Counted from the stretch's first letter, positions 40,562 through 51,075 are shown. The stretch: DNA of 64,000 bases from Ancylobacter amanitiformis (GCF_030814815.1 NZ_JAUSVR010000003.1:1-64000), one strand, 5' to 3'. Notes: generated from the sequence alone by a model not told the origin. A program made the numbers and translations.

Positions 40562-43084
40562 ATGAGTGCGAGCGGGCCCTTGTCCGATCCCCGGAAACCG
40601 CCACGCGACGACGCGTTCGACATTCCGTTCGACCTGCCGGACGGAATGCCGGGCGCGCCCTCGACCGATATCTCGAACCCCGGCATTCGCCCGGGCGGCA
40701 TTGCCGCGCGCGCGCAGGCGCTGGCCAATCCCGGCCGCCCGGCGGGCGCTGGCGCCTATATCGAGGGGCTGAACCCCGAGCAGCGCGCGGCGGTGGAGGC
40801 GACGGAAGGGCCCGTGCTGGTGCTGGCGGGCGCGGGCACCGGCAAGACGCGCGTGCTCACCACGCGCATCGCGCATATCCTCTCGCTCGGCCTTGCCTGG
40901 CCCTCGCAGATTCTCGCCGTGACCTTCACCAACAAGGCCGCGCGCGAGATGAAGGAGCGCATCGGCTCCATTGTCGGTCCGGAGGTGGAAGGCATGCCGT
41001 GGCTCGGCACCTTCCACTCCATCGGCGTGCGCATGCTGCGCCGGCACGCGGAACTGGTGGGGCTGAAATCGGGCTTCACCATTCTCGACACCGACGACCA
41101 GATCCGGTTGCTCAAGCAACTGCTCCAGGCCGAGCAGATCGACGAGAAGCGTTGGCCGGCGCGGCTTCTGGCCAACACGATCGACGGCTGGAAGAATCGC
41201 GGCCTGTCGCCGGAGCAGGTGCCGGCCGGCGAGGGGGCCACCTTCGCGCATGGCAAGGGCGGCAAGCTCTACCGCGATTATCAGGCCCGGCTGAAGGCGC
41301 TCAACGCGGTGGATTTCGGCGACCTGCTGCTGGAGAGCATCCGCCTGCTGCGCGAGAATCCGGATGTTCTGGCCGAATATCACAAGCGCTTCCGCTATAT
41401 TCTGGTCGACGAGTATCAGGATACCAATGTCGCGCAATATCTCTGGCTGCGGCTGCTGGCGCAGGGCTCGCGCAATGTCTGCTGCGTCGGCGATGACGAC
41501 CAGTCGATCTATGGCTGGCGCGGCGCCGAGGTGGACAACATCCTGCGCTTCGAGAGCGATTTTCCCGGCGCGCTGGTGGTCCGGCTGGAGCGCAATTACC
41601 GCTCCACCGGCCATATTCTCGGCGCGGCCGCCCATCTCATCACCCATAATGAGGGCCGGCTCGGCAAGACGCTGTTCTCGGAAGGCGAGAGCGGCGAGAA
41701 GGTGACGGTGACGGGCGCCTGGGACAGCCAGGAGGAGGCCCGCGCCATCGGCGAGGAGATCGAGGCGCTGCAGCGCGAGGGCCACGGCCTGTCGCAGGTG
41801 GCGATCCTGGTCCGCGCCTCCTTCCAGATGCGCGAGTTCGAGGACCGTTTCGTCACGCTGGGGCTCAATTACCGCGTCATTGGCGGGCCGCGCTTCTATG
41901 AGCGGGCGGAAATCCGCGATGCGCTGGCTTACTTGCGCGTCATCGCCTCGCCCTCCGACGATCTCGCCTTCGAGCGCATCGTCAATGTGCCCAAGCGGGG
42001 CCTGGGCGACGCGGCGCTGCGGCAGATCCACGACCATGCGCGAACTGCGGGCCTGCCGCTGGTCGAGGCGGCGCGTGAACTGGTCGCCAGTGAGGAACTG
42101 AAGCCCAAGGTGCGGCTCACGCTGCGCGATCTCGTCGGCAATTTCGATCGCTGGCGCGAGCAGATGGCGCGGCTGCCACAGCATGAACTGGCCGAAATCG
42201 TGCTGGATGAGAGCGGTTACACCGAGATGTGGCAGAAGGACCGCTCGGCCGAGGCTGCCGGGCGGCTGGACAACCTGAAGGAACTCGTGCGCTCGATGGA
42301 GCCGTTCGAGAACCTCATCGGCTTCCTCGAGCATATCTCGCTGGTGATGGATGCCGAGGGCGCCGCCGGCCAGGACGCCGTCAACATCATGACGCTGCAT
42401 TCCTCCAAGGGGCTGGAATTCGACACCGTGTTCCTGCCAGGCTGGGAGGAGGGGGTTTTCCCCAACCAGCGCGCGCTGGACGAGCAGGGTCGCGCCGGGC
42501 TGGAGGAGGAGCGCCGCCTCGCCTATGTCGGCATCACCCGTGCGCGGCGACGGGCCAAGGTGTTCTTCGCCTCCAACCGGCGCATCCATGGGCTGTGGCA
42601 GTCCGCCGTACCGAGCCGCTTTCTCGACGAATTGTCGGAGAGGGACGTCGAGGTGACGGAATCGCGCGGCGGCTCCGGCTGGGGCGGCGGGCAGGGCGGC
42701 GGCTATGCCGGCCGCTACGGCTATGGACCGAGCCGCTTCGACGAGGCGCAGACCTTCGGCTCATCGTATTCCACGCCCGGCTGGCAGCGCGCGCAGAACG
42801 CCACGCGGTCGAGTGCGGCGGCGTCCGGGGGCAAATCCTCGGGTGGGTTCGCCGAGCGCGGTTCGCGCTATGGCGCGAGCGATGCGGCGCGCGGGCGGGT
42901 GATCGAGGGCGAACTGATTGCCAAGTCGGGCGGGCCGCCCTCGCGCTTCGGCCGCGGCGACCGGGTGTTCCACCAGAAGTTCGGCTATGGCGACGTCGTC
43001 GCGGTGGAGGGCAACAAGCTCACCGTGCAGTTCGACAAGGCCGGCGAGAAGAAGGTGGTGGACAGCTTCGTCCAGGCGCCGTGA
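40562..43084 (+). CDS. uvrD: ATP-dependent DNA helicase UvrD/PcrA type
   Basis: Superfamily 1A 3'-5' helicase, 840 residues, for nucleotide-excision and mismatch repair. An N-terminal extension of about 65 residues is Pro/Asp-rich. The helicase motifs follow: Q-motif LNPEQRAAVEA (70-80), Walker A LAGAGTGKT (88-96), TFTNKAAREMKERI, motif II VDEYQDTN, GDDDQSIYGWRGA, LERNYRST, LHSSKGLEFD and EERRLAYVGITRARR. The C-terminus has a Gly/Tyr-rich linker and a Tudor-like end (GDRVFHQKFGYGDVVAVEGNKLTVQFD), as in PcrA/UvrD. A near-consensus LexA box precedes it. Confidence 0.95.
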   Translation: MSASGPLSDPRKPPRDDAFDIPFDLPDGMPGAPSTDISNPGIRPGGIAARAQALANPGRPAGAGAYIEGLNPEQRAAVEATEGPVLVLAGAGTGKTRVLTTRIAHILSLGLAWPSQILAVTFTNKAAREMKERIGSIVGPEVEGMPWLGTFHSIGVRMLRRHAELVGLKSGFTILDTDDQIRLLKQLLQAEQIDEKRWPARLLANTIDGWKNRGLSPEQVPAGEGATFAHGKGGKLYRDYQARLKALNAVDFGDLLLESIRLLRENPDVLAEYHKRFRYILVDEYQDTNVAQYLWLRLLAQGSRNVCCVGDDDQSIYGWRGAEVDNILRFESDFPGALVVRLERNYRSTGHILGAAAHLITHNEGRLGKTLFSEGESGEKVTVTGAWDSQEEARAIGEEIEALQREGHGLSQVAILVRASFQMREFEDRFVTLGLNYRVIGGPRFYERAEIRDALAYLRVIASPSDDLAFERIVNVPKRGLGDAALRQIHDHARTAGLPLVEAARELVASEELKPKVRLTLRDLVGNFDRWREQMARLPQHELAEIVLDESGYTEMWQKDRSAEAAGRLDNLKELVRSMEPFENLIGFLEHISLVMDAEGAAGQDAVNIMTLHSSKGLEFDTVFLPGWEEGVFPNQRALDEQGRAGLEEERRLAYVGITRARRRAKVFFASNRRIHGLWQSAVPSRFLDELSERDVEVTESRGGSGWGGGQGGGYAGRYGYGPSRFDEAQTFGSSYSTPGWQRAQNATRSSAAASGGKSSGGFAERGSRYGASDAARGRVIEGELIAKSGGPPSRFGRGDRVFHQKFGYGDVVAVEGNKLTVQFDKAGEKKVVDSFVQAP

Positions 43085-43166
43085 GCGCCATGCGGTGGCA
43101 CCGCTGGCATTTATCCGCGCTCTCGCTTACACACCCTCGCGTCTCAGCCGTGACGCGAGGAATGCC

Positions 43167-44093
43167 ATGCTCGAAGGTTTGCCGCCCAATGGCGCATCGC
43201 ATGTGATGCGCGTGGATGCGCCCGAGGGCGAGGCGCGGGCGATTGCCGAATTCCTCGGCGAGAGCTTCGATCCGGCCGAGGTCGCCACCTCCGCCTTCGA
43301 GATCGAGAACCGCGCGGAAGGCTCCGGCTGGGCGGTCGAGGTCTATTTCGGCGAAGAGCCGGACGAGGACATGGTGCGCGAGCTGGTGTCGATCGTCTCG
43401 CCCGCCGCCGCGGCGGCCGCGGTGTTCTCCACGCTCGACCGCAAGGACTGGGTCGCCGCCTCACTGGAAGGGCTGGCGCCGGTCGCGGTCGGCACCTTCA
43501 TCGTGCATGGCTCGCATGATCGCGGCGCGGTCGGCCCCAATCGCATCGGCATCGAGATCGAGGCGGCGCTGGCCTTCGGCACCGGCCATCACGGCACCAC
43601 CAAGGGCTGCCTTGCCGCCATCGTCGCCTTCGGCAAGAAGCGCCGGCCGGCCCATACGCTGGACATCGGCACCGGCACCGGCGTGCTGGCCATGGCGGCG
43701 GCGCGGCTGTTCCACGAGCCGGTGGTGGCGAGCGACATCGACCGTGTGGCGGTGGCGACCGCCCGGGTCAACGCGCAGGCCAACCATGCCGCCGCGCCCA
43801 TCCATTTCCTGCACGCGCCGGGGCTCGGCAATGGCGAGTTCCGCCGGCGCGGGCCCTATGACCTCGTGCTGGCCAACATCCTGCTCGCCCCGCTCAAGCT
43901 CATCGCCCGGCCGCTGGCGCGCCTCGTCGCCACCGGCGGCACGGTGGTGCTGTCCGGGCTATTGCCCTCGCACGCCAATGCGGCGCTCGCCGCCTATCGC
44001 GCGCAGGGGCTTTACCTCGTGCGGCGGCGGACCATTGAAGGCTGGGTAACGCTGGAGCTTGCCGCGGATGCGGGGCGTCCGCACCGGCGGTAA
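43167..44093 (+). CDS. prmA: Ribosomal protein L11 methyltransferase
   Basis: SAM-dependent methyltransferase acting on ribosomal protein L11, cytoplasmic, 308 residues. The C-terminal domain has FGTGHHGTTKGCL, the SAM loop DIGTGTGVLAMAAA, SDIDRVAVATARVNAQAN and LVLANILLAPL, typical of PrmA. The N-terminal L11-recognition domain is shorter and more divergent. The ATG at 43167 has GAGGAA before it. It lies about 80 nt after uvrD and converges on a thioesterase gene 20 nt away. Confidence 0.92.
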   Translation: MLEGLPPNGASHVMRVDAPEGEARAIAEFLGESFDPAEVATSAFEIENRAEGSGWAVEVYFGEEPDEDMVRELVSIVSPAAAAAAVFSTLDRKDWVAASLEGLAPVAVGTFIVHGSHDRGAVGPNRIGIEIEAALAFGTGHHGTTKGCLAAIVAFGKKRRPAHTLDIGTGTGVLAMAAARLFHEPVVASDIDRVAVATARVNAQANHAAAPIHFLHAPGLGNGEFRRRGPYDLVLANILLAPLKLIARPLARLVATGGTVVLSGLLPSHANAALAAYRAQGLYLVRRRTIEGWVTLELAADAGRPHRR

Positions 44094-44113
44094 GCTCCTG
44101 TCGATCGCGCCGG

Positions 44114-44626
44114 TTACAGCAACCGGATCGGCATGTTGACCGGGCGGCCGAGCCCATCGGGCCGCGGCAGCGCGCCATGGGCCGCCTTCATCAGGGCGAG
44201 GCGTTCCAGCACCTCGTCCGGGAAGGGCACGATCCGCCGGCTGCCGGGCTCCACATGCTGGGCGATCTGCTCGCAGGTGGCGGCGATCCAGCCCTCGCGG
44301 GCATGGTGCAGTTCCTGGAACAGATGCATGCGCTTGTCGTCATAATTGACGAGGCGCAACGTTACCCGCACCTGATGGCCCGCGCGCAATTCGCGATGGA
44401 TGCGATGATGGGCTTCCACCGCGAAGAAGGACGCACCGGCATGCTCGGCCGCGATCGGGCCGAGGCCTACAAGAAAGATCGCCTCGTCGACCGCGCGGTC
44501 GAACAGAAGGCTGTAAAAAGCCGAACGCACGTGCCCGTTGTGATCCACCCAGTTCGGCTCGACCGTCAAGACGGACGAAACGAAGGGTGCGAAGAACACG
44601 GGTTCGAAATCGATCCCGTCCAGCAT
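44114..44626 (-). CDS. Hotdog-fold acyl-CoA thioesterase
   Basis: 170-residue protein of the thioesterase/4-hydroxybenzoyl-CoA thioesterase-like group. The active-site region is VEPNWVDHNGHVRSAFYSLLFDRAVDEAIF, the family D-x-N-G-H block. The next conserved region is FFAVEAHHRIHRELRAGHQVRVTLRLVNYDDKRMHLFQELHH. The closest known style is the betainyl-CoA thioesterase family linked to carnitine breakdown, but there is no carnitine gene nearby, so the substrate is undetermined. The stretch 44627-44869 upstream shows no gene. Confidence 0.83.
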   Translation of the reverse strand: MLDGIDFEPVFFAPFVSSVLTVEPNWVDHNGHVRSAFYSLLFDRAVDEAIFLVGLGPIAAEHAGASFFAVEAHHRIHRELRAGHQVRVTLRLVNYDDKRMHLFQELHHAREGWIAATCEQIAQHVEPGSRRIVPFPDEVLERLALMKAAHGALPRPDGLGRPVNMPIRLL

Positions 44627-44869
44627 GACACCATCCCGACCGTTCTGAGCGCGGTAGCCCGCGCTGCCTTATTGACAAGCATTGTGCCGACTTTCCGTGC
44701 AGTCGTCACCTGCCTCGGTGAGCAGGCACGAGTATAATTCTCGCGAATCGGCAGATTTGTGTCGGCTCGCCTGCCGCGCCCGCCGCGGCCGGGCTCGCCG
44801 CCTGCTGCGATAAGGTATATGCCGTCATCCGTGCCGGCTGGCCGTCCGGCGCGGCAAGGGGAGGACGAG

Positions 44870-46285
44870 ATGGCGGAACTGATGGGCGAACACGCGCGCG
44901 AGGCGGTGGCCGATGCGGCCGTGCGGGAGGTAATCGCCAGTCTTTCCAGTCACTTCGGCGAGAGGCTGTCGACCGGCCGCGCGCTGCGCGAGCAACACGC
45001 CAACACGATCACCTGGCTCGACAACGAGGCTCCCGACGCGGTGGTCTTCGCCGAGAGCGTGGAGGATGTTCAATTTGTCGTGCGCACCTGCGCGCGTCAT
45101 GGCGTTCCCGTCATTGCCTTCGGCACCGGCTCCTCGCTGGAAGGGCAGATCAATGCCCCCAATGGCGGCATCAGCCTCGACATGTCGCGCATGAACCGCG
45201 TGCTGTCCGTGCACCCCGAGGATCTCGACTGCGTGGTGGAGCCGGGCGTCACCCGCAAGCAGCTCAACGAGCATCTGCGCGATGCCGGCCTGTTCTTCCC
45301 CATCGACCCCGGCGCGGACGCCTCGCTTGGCGGCATGGCCTCCACCCGCGCCTCCGGCACCAATGCGGTGCGCTACGGCACGATGAAGGACAATGTGGTG
45401 GCGCTGACCGCCGTGCTGGCCAATGGCGAGATCATCACCACCGCCCGGCGCGCGCGGAAATCGGCGGCCGGCTACGACCTGACACGGCTGTTCGTCGGCG
45501 CTGAGGGCACGCTCGGCATCATCACCAGCCTGACGCTGAAACTCTCCGGCATTCCCGAGGCGATTTCGGCGGGCGTGTGCGCCTTTCCCACCATTCGCGC
45601 GGCCTGCGACGCGGTGATCCTCACCATCCAGTCCGGCCTGCCGGTGGCGCGCATCGAACTGCTCGACGAGGTGCAGGTGCGGGCCTGCAACGCTTATTCC
45701 AAGCTCGACCTCGCGGAGAAGCCGACGCTGTTCGTCGAGTTCCATGGCACGCAGGCCAGCGTGCATGAGCAAGCCGAACGCTTCGGCGAGATCGCCACGG
45801 ATTTCGGCGGCGGTCCGTTCATCTGGGAGACCCGCCCGGAGGACCGCACGAAATTGTGGCAGGCGCGGCACGATGCCTATTGGGCCTGCCTGCCGCTGAA
45901 GCCCGGCGCCAAGGCGCTGGCCACCGATGTCTGCGTGCCGCTCTCGCGCCTCGCCGATTGCGTGGACGAGACCAAGCGCGACATCGAGGAAATGGGCATG
46001 ATCGCCCCGATCGTCGGCCATGTCGGCGACGGCAATTTCCACACCGTGACGCTGGTCGACATGGACGACCCGCAGGATGTGGCGAAGGCCAGGGATTTCA
46101 TCTCGCGCATGGTCAAGCGCTCTCTGGCGATGGGCGGCACCGCTACCGGCGAGCACGGCGTCGGCCAGGGCAAGCGCAAATACATGGAGGCCGAGCACGG
46201 TGCGGCGACGCTCGACGCCATGCGCGCCATCAAGGCCGCACTCGACCCGCTCAACATCATGAACCCGGGCAAGATCCTGCCGTGA
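44870..46285 (+). CDS. FAD-linked oxidase, D-lactate dehydrogenase/glycolate oxidase (GlcD) type
   Basis: FAD-binding PCMH flavoenzyme of 471 residues that oxidises a 2-hydroxy acid, probably D-lactate or a related compound, and passes electrons to a cytochrome or quinone. The FAD segment VIAFGTGSSLEGQINAPNGG and GADASLGGMASTRASGTNAVRYG are present. The C-terminal domain has the metal/substrate motif GHVGDGNFHTV and TGEHGVGQGKRKYM. The ATG at 44870 is preceded by AAGGGGAGGA. The closest match by eye is the cytochrome-type D-lactate dehydrogenases; the exact acid is not certain. It is monocistronic. Confidence 0.88.
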   Translation: MAELMGEHAREAVADAAVREVIASLSSHFGERLSTGRALREQHANTITWLDNEAPDAVVFAESVEDVQFVVRTCARHGVPVIAFGTGSSLEGQINAPNGGISLDMSRMNRVLSVHPEDLDCVVEPGVTRKQLNEHLRDAGLFFPIDPGADASLGGMASTRASGTNAVRYGTMKDNVVALTAVLANGEIITTARRARKSAAGYDLTRLFVGAEGTLGIITSLTLKLSGIPEAISAGVCAFPTIRAACDAVILTIQSGLPVARIELLDEVQVRACNAYSKLDLAEKPTLFVEFHGTQASVHEQAERFGEIATDFGGGPFIWETRPEDRTKLWQARHDAYWACLPLKPGAKALATDVCVPLSRLADCVDETKRDIEEMGMIAPIVGHVGDGNFHTVTLVDMDDPQDVAKARDFISRMVKRSLAMGGTATGEHGVGQGKRKYMEAEHGAATLDAMRAIKAALDPLNIMNPGKILP

Positions 46286-46492
46286 CGCCGTGCGCGCGGC
46301 CTCGTCCGCTTCACGCGGATCGTGCGGGACGGGCGCCTGGTTCGCGCCGTTAAGCCTGCGGCGAATTCCGGCTTTGCGCAGAGGCGTGAAGAATGCGAAA
46401 AATATCAACAGTCTAGCGGTAAAACGCGACTGAGGGCACGTTGGCCCAGCCCTTGAGGCCGGCGCGGGCGCGGTTCGATCCGGAGGAGATGC

Positions 46493-49400
46493 GTGCAGAA
46501 CCTGCTGCTCACCATCGCGAGCGCCATCATTCTGGCGGTGGCGGCCGCGTTTGCGGCGCCCTTCGTCGTGGACTGGACGCAGTGGCGCGCCACGTTCGAG
46601 GCGCAGGCCGCCCGCGCGGTGGGCGCGCCGGTGATCATTCGCGGCCCGATCGAGGCGCAGATTCTGCCGACGCCGACATTCATGCTGCACGATGTCAGCG
46701 TGGGCGTGGACAGCGCCGGCACCGGGCTCTCCGCGGCGGCGCTGAGCGGCCGGCTGTCGCTCGGCGCGCTGATGCGCGGTGAATTCGTCGCCGATGGGCT
46801 CACGCTGGTCAGCCCGCGCATCCGCCTCGTGGTCGACGCGACGGGCACGCTCACCCTGCCCACCGGCGCGGGGCGCCCGGCCGGGCTGACCATCGCCGAC
46901 CTCGCCATCGAGAATGGCACGCTCGATCTGCTCGATCGCGCCGGTGGCCGCTCGCTGCGGCTCGACGACATCGATCTCGCCGGTGAACTCGGCGGCGTGC
47001 TCGGCCCGCTGCGGCTGGAGGGCGAGGTGGCCAGCGCGGGAGTGCGGCGCAAGCTGCGCCTCTCGCTGGCGCAGGTCCAGCCCGACGGAACGACGAAGCT
47101 GCGCCTCGGGGTGCAGAGCATCGGTTCGCCCTTCACCGTCGATGCCGACGGAACGCTCGCTTTTCCGGGCGGCCGGCCCGCCTTCCAGGGCCGTGCGTCC
47201 ATCTCGATGCGCGCGATGGAGGCGGCGCCCGGTGCGGCGGCGCCTCCCCCCGCGCAGGACCCGCTGGCCGGCTGGAGTCTCGCGGGGACGGTGAACGCGA
47301 CGCCGCAGGCGGTGGACGCCACCAATCTCAGCCTGTCGCTGGGCAGCGGCGAGCGGCCGGTGGAACTCTCCGGGCGCGGGCGGCTGGCGGCGGTGGGCAC
47401 GCCGGACCAGCCGGCCTCCCGGTTGGAACTGACGCTCGCGACGCGGCAGATCGACCTCAACGCGGCGACCGGCGGGGCCTCGCCGATCGGCGTGATCGAC
47501 CGGTTCGCCCAGACCATCGCCCCGCTCACCGGCCTTGCCACCAGCGGCACGCTGGATCTGGCCAGCGACACCGTGTTGCTGGGCGGCGCCGCCATGCGCG
47601 AGGTGAAGGCGGGGCTCGACTGGTCGCCCGCCGGCTGGCGCGCGCGCAATGTCGAGGCGCGGCTGCCGGGGCGGGCCAGCGTCAAGCTGTCCGGGCGCCT
47701 GCCGCAGGCGGCGGGCACGCCGTCCAACGACGCGCTGTTCGCCGGCGACATGGTGCTCTCGGCCGAAGACCTGCCGGCCTTCATCGGCTGGGCGGCGCCC
47801 GATGCCACCAGCCTTATCGCCGGCCTGCCGACGGGCGCGGCCGAGCTCAAGGGCACGGTGGCGCTCGCGGCCGATCGCATCGCGCTGGATCGCATGAGCC
47901 TGCGGCTGGGCGACACCAGCCTTGCCGGCACCGCCGCCTATGCCTTCGCCCCGCCGGGCGGGCGCGGGCGCATCGACGCGGTGCTGTCCACCGCCAAGGT
48001 GGATATCGATGCCCTGCTGCCGCCCGCGCGCAAGTTGCTCGGCTATGGCGGCGATCGGTTCGACGTGCGGCTGAGCTTCAGCGGCACCGGCGTGCGGCTG
48101 GCCGGAATCGACGCGGCGGGGGCGGACATTATTCTCAGGAGCGACGCGGGCGGCTACGCGGTCGAACGCCTCGCCATCGCCAATTTCGGCGGGCTCGACC
48201 TCAACGGTTCCGGCCGGCTTGCCGCGGCGGGCGCGAGTGCCTCGGCTGACGGACGCTTTCAGGCGCGGCTGACCGGCGGGCGGGCGGATGGGCTGCCGGC
48301 GCTGGCGCGGGCGCTCGGCTTCGCGCCGGTCGAGGCCTTCGCGAGTTCCATGGGGGCCAGCCTCGCCCCGCTCGATGTCGCGCTCGACCTCACCTCGCAG
48401 GCGGGGCGCACGGCGCTCGATGCGAAGGGGCGGCTCGGCGTGCTCAGCGGCACGGCGAAGCTGGGCTTCGGCGCCGGACGGCCGGTGGAGGGCACGCTGG
48501 CGCTGGACATGACCGATGGCACCGCCGTGCTGTCCACCCTCGGCGTGCCGGGGCTCCGCGCCGGGCTTGGCCCGGCCCGCGCGACGCTTGCCCTCGGCTC
48601 CGAGCTTGACGGCACGCTGAATATCGCCGGCGCCACGCTCAAGGCGCGCGGCCGGCTGGACTGGGAGGCGGACGGGCGCGCGCGCCCCAATCTCGCGCTG
48701 GTGCTCGCCGATGCCGATCTCGCCCGCCTGTTTTCCACCTTCCCGGCCAGCGTCGTCGCCGCGCTGCCGGCGAGCCTGTCCGGCACGCTGACCCGCGAGG
48801 GCAATGGCTGGCAGCTGGCCGGGCTGGCCGGTTCGGTCGCCGGCCATACGGTCGAGGGCCGCGTCACCTATCTGCCGGGCGAGACGCTGCCCGTGGAGGC
48901 CGATCTCGCGCTCGACACGTGGAGCCTGCCGGACGCGCTCGGCCTTGTGGTCGGGCCTGTGGCGGGCGGCGGGTCTGGCTGGCCGGATGGTCGGTTCGGC
49001 ACACCGGAGCTTGGCGGGCTGGCCGCGCGGGTGAAGCTGAACCTGCGCCGGTTCGAACTGCCGGCGGGCCTTGCGCTGGATGGCGCGCGCCTGCAGGCGC
49101 GGCTCACCGGCACCGGCATTGCGGTGGAGGAACTCACCGGCGCGCTGGCGGGCGGGCGCTTTTCGGGGCGCTTCGACCTTGCCCGGCGCGGCGGCGACGC
49201 GCTGCAGGTCGATGGCCATCTCGCGCTGTCGGATGCCGACAGCGCGCGGCTGCTGGAAGCGGCCGGCGTGACGCGCCCCGCCGTCCGCGGCCGGGTGACG
49301 CTGGCGCTCGACCTTACCGGCAGCGGACGTTCGCCCCGCGCCATTGCCGCCGCCCTGCAGGGGCAGGGCAGCCTTGTCGTCGACGGGCTGGAAATCGCCT

Positions 49401-50158
49401 ATGCCGATCCGCGCGCGCTGCAATATGTGATGCTGGCCACCGAGCGCGGCCTGCCGCCCGACCAGGCGCGCACGGTGCAACTGCTCAATGAGGGGCTGTC
49501 GCGCGGCCCGCTCAAGCTCGATCGGCTGGAAAGCGCGCTCAGCGTGGTGGGTGGCGTCGCCCGCACAGCCACGGCGCGGGCCAGCGTCGGCGCGCAGCGC
49601 TTCACCTTTACCGGTTCGCTCGACATTCCCGCGCTTTCCTTCGAGACCACGCTGGAAATCGAGGATGCCGCGGCGGCCGGGCAGGGCGCGGCGCCCGGCG
49701 CGGCCACGGGGGCGCCGCCGTCGGCCGGCGTGCAGTGGCGCGGGCCGATTGCCGCGCCCGAGCGCCGCTTCGATATCACCCCGCTCATCGCCGCCATCAA
49801 CATGCGGGCACTGGAGCGCGAAACCAAGCGGCTGGAATCGGAATATGGCCGTACGCCGCTGACCGATGCCGGCCACCCCACGGACGAGGAGCCAGCGCCC
49901 TCCGCCGCACCGCAGCCGCAGCAATTGCCGGCTCGCCCGGCGGTGCAACCGCCGAAGGCTTTTGCCGCGCCGCCGCAGCAGCGCCCGGCGGCGATCCGGC
50001 CGGCGCCCCCCGCCGCTTCTTCGCCACCCTTCGCGATGCCGCCGGGCGGGGACGCCCCGCCGGCCGTTCCCCCGCCGGCGCCACCTCTCGCGCCGCCGAT
50101 CGACATTCCGCCCGATCCGCTGCGCAATCCGGTGGCCGTTCCGCCGCTGGCGCCGTGA
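46493..50158 (+). CDS. Large AsmA-family protein
   Basis: 1221-residue envelope protein, GTG start at 46493 with GGAGGAG just upstream. Residues 1-25 are a membrane anchor (LLLTIASAIILAVAAAFAAPFVV), followed by the AsmA N-terminal region DWTQWRATFEAQAARAVGAPVIIRGPIEAQILPTPTFMLHDVSV. The rest is built of repeated short beta-strands ending in the AsmA_2 C-terminal domain (about 890-1060, including SPRAIAAALQGQGSLVVDGLEI). After about 1120 it is a Pro/Ala tail. AsmA-like proteins are thought to bridge the periplasm and move phospholipids to the outer membrane; that role is inferred here. Confidence 0.85.
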   Translation: MQNLLLTIASAIILAVAAAFAAPFVVDWTQWRATFEAQAARAVGAPVIIRGPIEAQILPTPTFMLHDVSVGVDSAGTGLSAAALSGRLSLGALMRGEFVADGLTLVSPRIRLVVDATGTLTLPTGAGRPAGLTIADLAIENGTLDLLDRAGGRSLRLDDIDLAGELGGVLGPLRLEGEVASAGVRRKLRLSLAQVQPDGTTKLRLGVQSIGSPFTVDADGTLAFPGGRPAFQGRASISMRAMEAAPGAAAPPPAQDPLAGWSLAGTVNATPQAVDATNLSLSLGSGERPVELSGRGRLAAVGTPDQPASRLELTLATRQIDLNAATGGASPIGVIDRFAQTIAPLTGLATSGTLDLASDTVLLGGAAMREVKAGLDWSPAGWRARNVEARLPGRASVKLSGRLPQAAGTPSNDALFAGDMVLSAEDLPAFIGWAAPDATSLIAGLPTGAAELKGTVALAADRIALDRMSLRLGDTSLAGTAAYAFAPPGGRGRIDAVLSTAKVDIDALLPPARKLLGYGGDRFDVRLSFSGTGVRLAGIDAAGADIILRSDAGGYAVERLAIANFGGLDLNGSGRLAAAGASASADGRFQARLTGGRADGLPALARALGFAPVEAFASSMGASLAPLDVALDLTSQAGRTALDAKGRLGVLSGTAKLGFGAGRPVEGTLALDMTDGTAVLSTLGVPGLRAGLGPARATLALGSELDGTLNIAGATLKARGRLDWEADGRARPNLALVLADADLARLFSTFPASVVAALPASLSGTLTREGNGWQLAGLAGSVAGHTVEGRVTYLPGETLPVEADLALDTWSLPDALGLVVGPVAGGGSGWPDGRFGTPELGGLAARVKLNLRRFELPAGLALDGARLQARLTGTGIAVEELTGALAGGRFSGRFDLARRGGDALQVDGHLALSDADSARLLEAAGVTRPAVRGRVTLALDLTGSGRSPRAIAAALQGQGSLVVDGLEIAYADPRALQYVMLATERGLPPDQARTVQLLNEGLSRGPLKLDRLESALSVVGGVARTATARASVGAQRFTFTGSLDIPALSFETTLEIEDAAAAGQGAAPGAATGAPPSAGVQWRGPIAAPERRFDITPLIAAINMRALERETKRLESEYGRTPLTDAGHPTDEEPAPSAAPQPQQLPARPAVQPPKAFAAPPQQRPAAIRPAPPAASSPPFAMPPGGDAPPAVPPPAPPLAPPIDIPPDPLRNPVAVPPLAP

Positions 50159-50167
50159 GGGCGCCGG

Positions 50168-50189
50168 CCGCCTGAGGCTCCTCAGGCGG
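50168..50189. terminator. Bidirectional hairpin between AsmA-like gene and serB
   Basis: CCGCCTGAGG (50168-50177) pairs perfectly with CCTCAGGCGG (50180-50189) around 2 nt. It sits between convergent stops and covers the serB stop codon. It has no T-run. Confidence 0.5.
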
Positions 50190-51075
50190 TGACGAAGTCG
50201 CTCGCCATATAGCCTTGCAGGTAGAGCAGGGCGGTCAGGTCGCCATGGTCGATGCGCACCTGCGCGCTGGCGGCGACGGCCGGCTTGGCGTGATAGGCGA
50301 CGCCAAGCCCGGCCTCGCCGAGCATGGCGAGATCATTGGCGCCGTCGCCGACCGCCAGCGTGTCCTCCTGCGCGAGGCCGAGCGCAGTGCGCGCCTCGAT
50401 CAGCGTGGCCAGCTTGGCCTCGCGGCCGAGAATGGGTTCCTCCACCCGCCCGGCGAAATGCTCGCCGTCCGCCACCAGCACATTCGCCCGGTGCGCATGG
50501 AAGCCGACCATGGCCGCGACGCGCTCGGTGAACAGGGTGAAGCCGCCGGAGACGAGCCATGTGCGCGCGCCATTGGCACGCATGGTACCCACCAGTTCGC
50601 GCCCGCCCGGGGTGAGGCGGATGCGCTGGGCGATCACCTCGTCCACCACGCCGAGCGGCAGCCCCCTGAGCAGGGCCACGCGCTCGCGCAGCGCCGGTTC
50701 GAAGGCGATCTCGCCGCGCATGGCGCGCTCGGTAATGGCCGAGACATGCGCCTTCATGCCGGCGAAATCGGCCAGTTCGTCGATACATTCCTGGCCGATC
50801 ATGGTGGAATCCATGTCGGCGAGGAACAGCCTCTTGCGCCGCCCGGCCGCCGGCAGCAGGGCGACATCCACCGGCGCGCCGGCCAGCGCCGCGCGCAATG
50901 CCTCGATGTCGCCGGTGCCGGAAAAGCCGATCTCGGCGGCAATGCCGGGATTGAGCCGGCGCACCGCTTCGGGCTGGGGCAGCACCGCGCGGGCCCTCGC
51001 GATGAGCGCGTCATCGATGGCGGGGGCGAGCGGATTGGCGATCAGGACGGCGACATGCGAGGGAGCGTCGGGCAT
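50182..51075 (-). CDS. serB: Phosphoserine phosphatase
   Basis: HAD-superfamily phosphatase for the last step of serine synthesis, cytoplasmic, 297 residues. The nucleophile motif DMDST is at 87-91 (Asp87, Asp89). The cap region [17 protein letters not shown] and the motif-III/IV region [25 protein letters not shown] are intact. The N-terminal 85 residues form a short ACT-like domain, common in SerB. It diverges from miaA. The upstream 51076-51215 is the shared control region, with no obvious motif. Confidence 0.94.
   Translation of the reverse strand: MPDAPSHVAVLIANPLAPAIDDALIARARAVLPQPEAVRRLNPGIAAEIGFSGTGDIEALRAALAGAPVDVALLPAAGRRKRLFLADMDSTMIGQECIDELADFAGMKAHVSAITERAMRGEIAFEPALRERVALLRGLPLGVVDEVIAQRIRLTPGGRELVGTMRANGARTWLVSGGFTLFTERVAAMVGFHAHRANVLVADGEHFAGRVEEPILGREAKLATLIEARTALGLAQEDTLAVGDGANDLAMLGEAGLGVAYHAKPAVAASAQVRIDHGDLTALLYLQGYMASDFVTA

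Noticed and set aside
44825..49948. A very long (1707-codon) minus-strand open frame opposite the oxidase and AsmA-like genes
   Set aside because: It is Arg/Gly/His-rich, has no family features, and is the shadow expected in GC-rich DNA; the plus-strand genes have motifs and ribosome sites.
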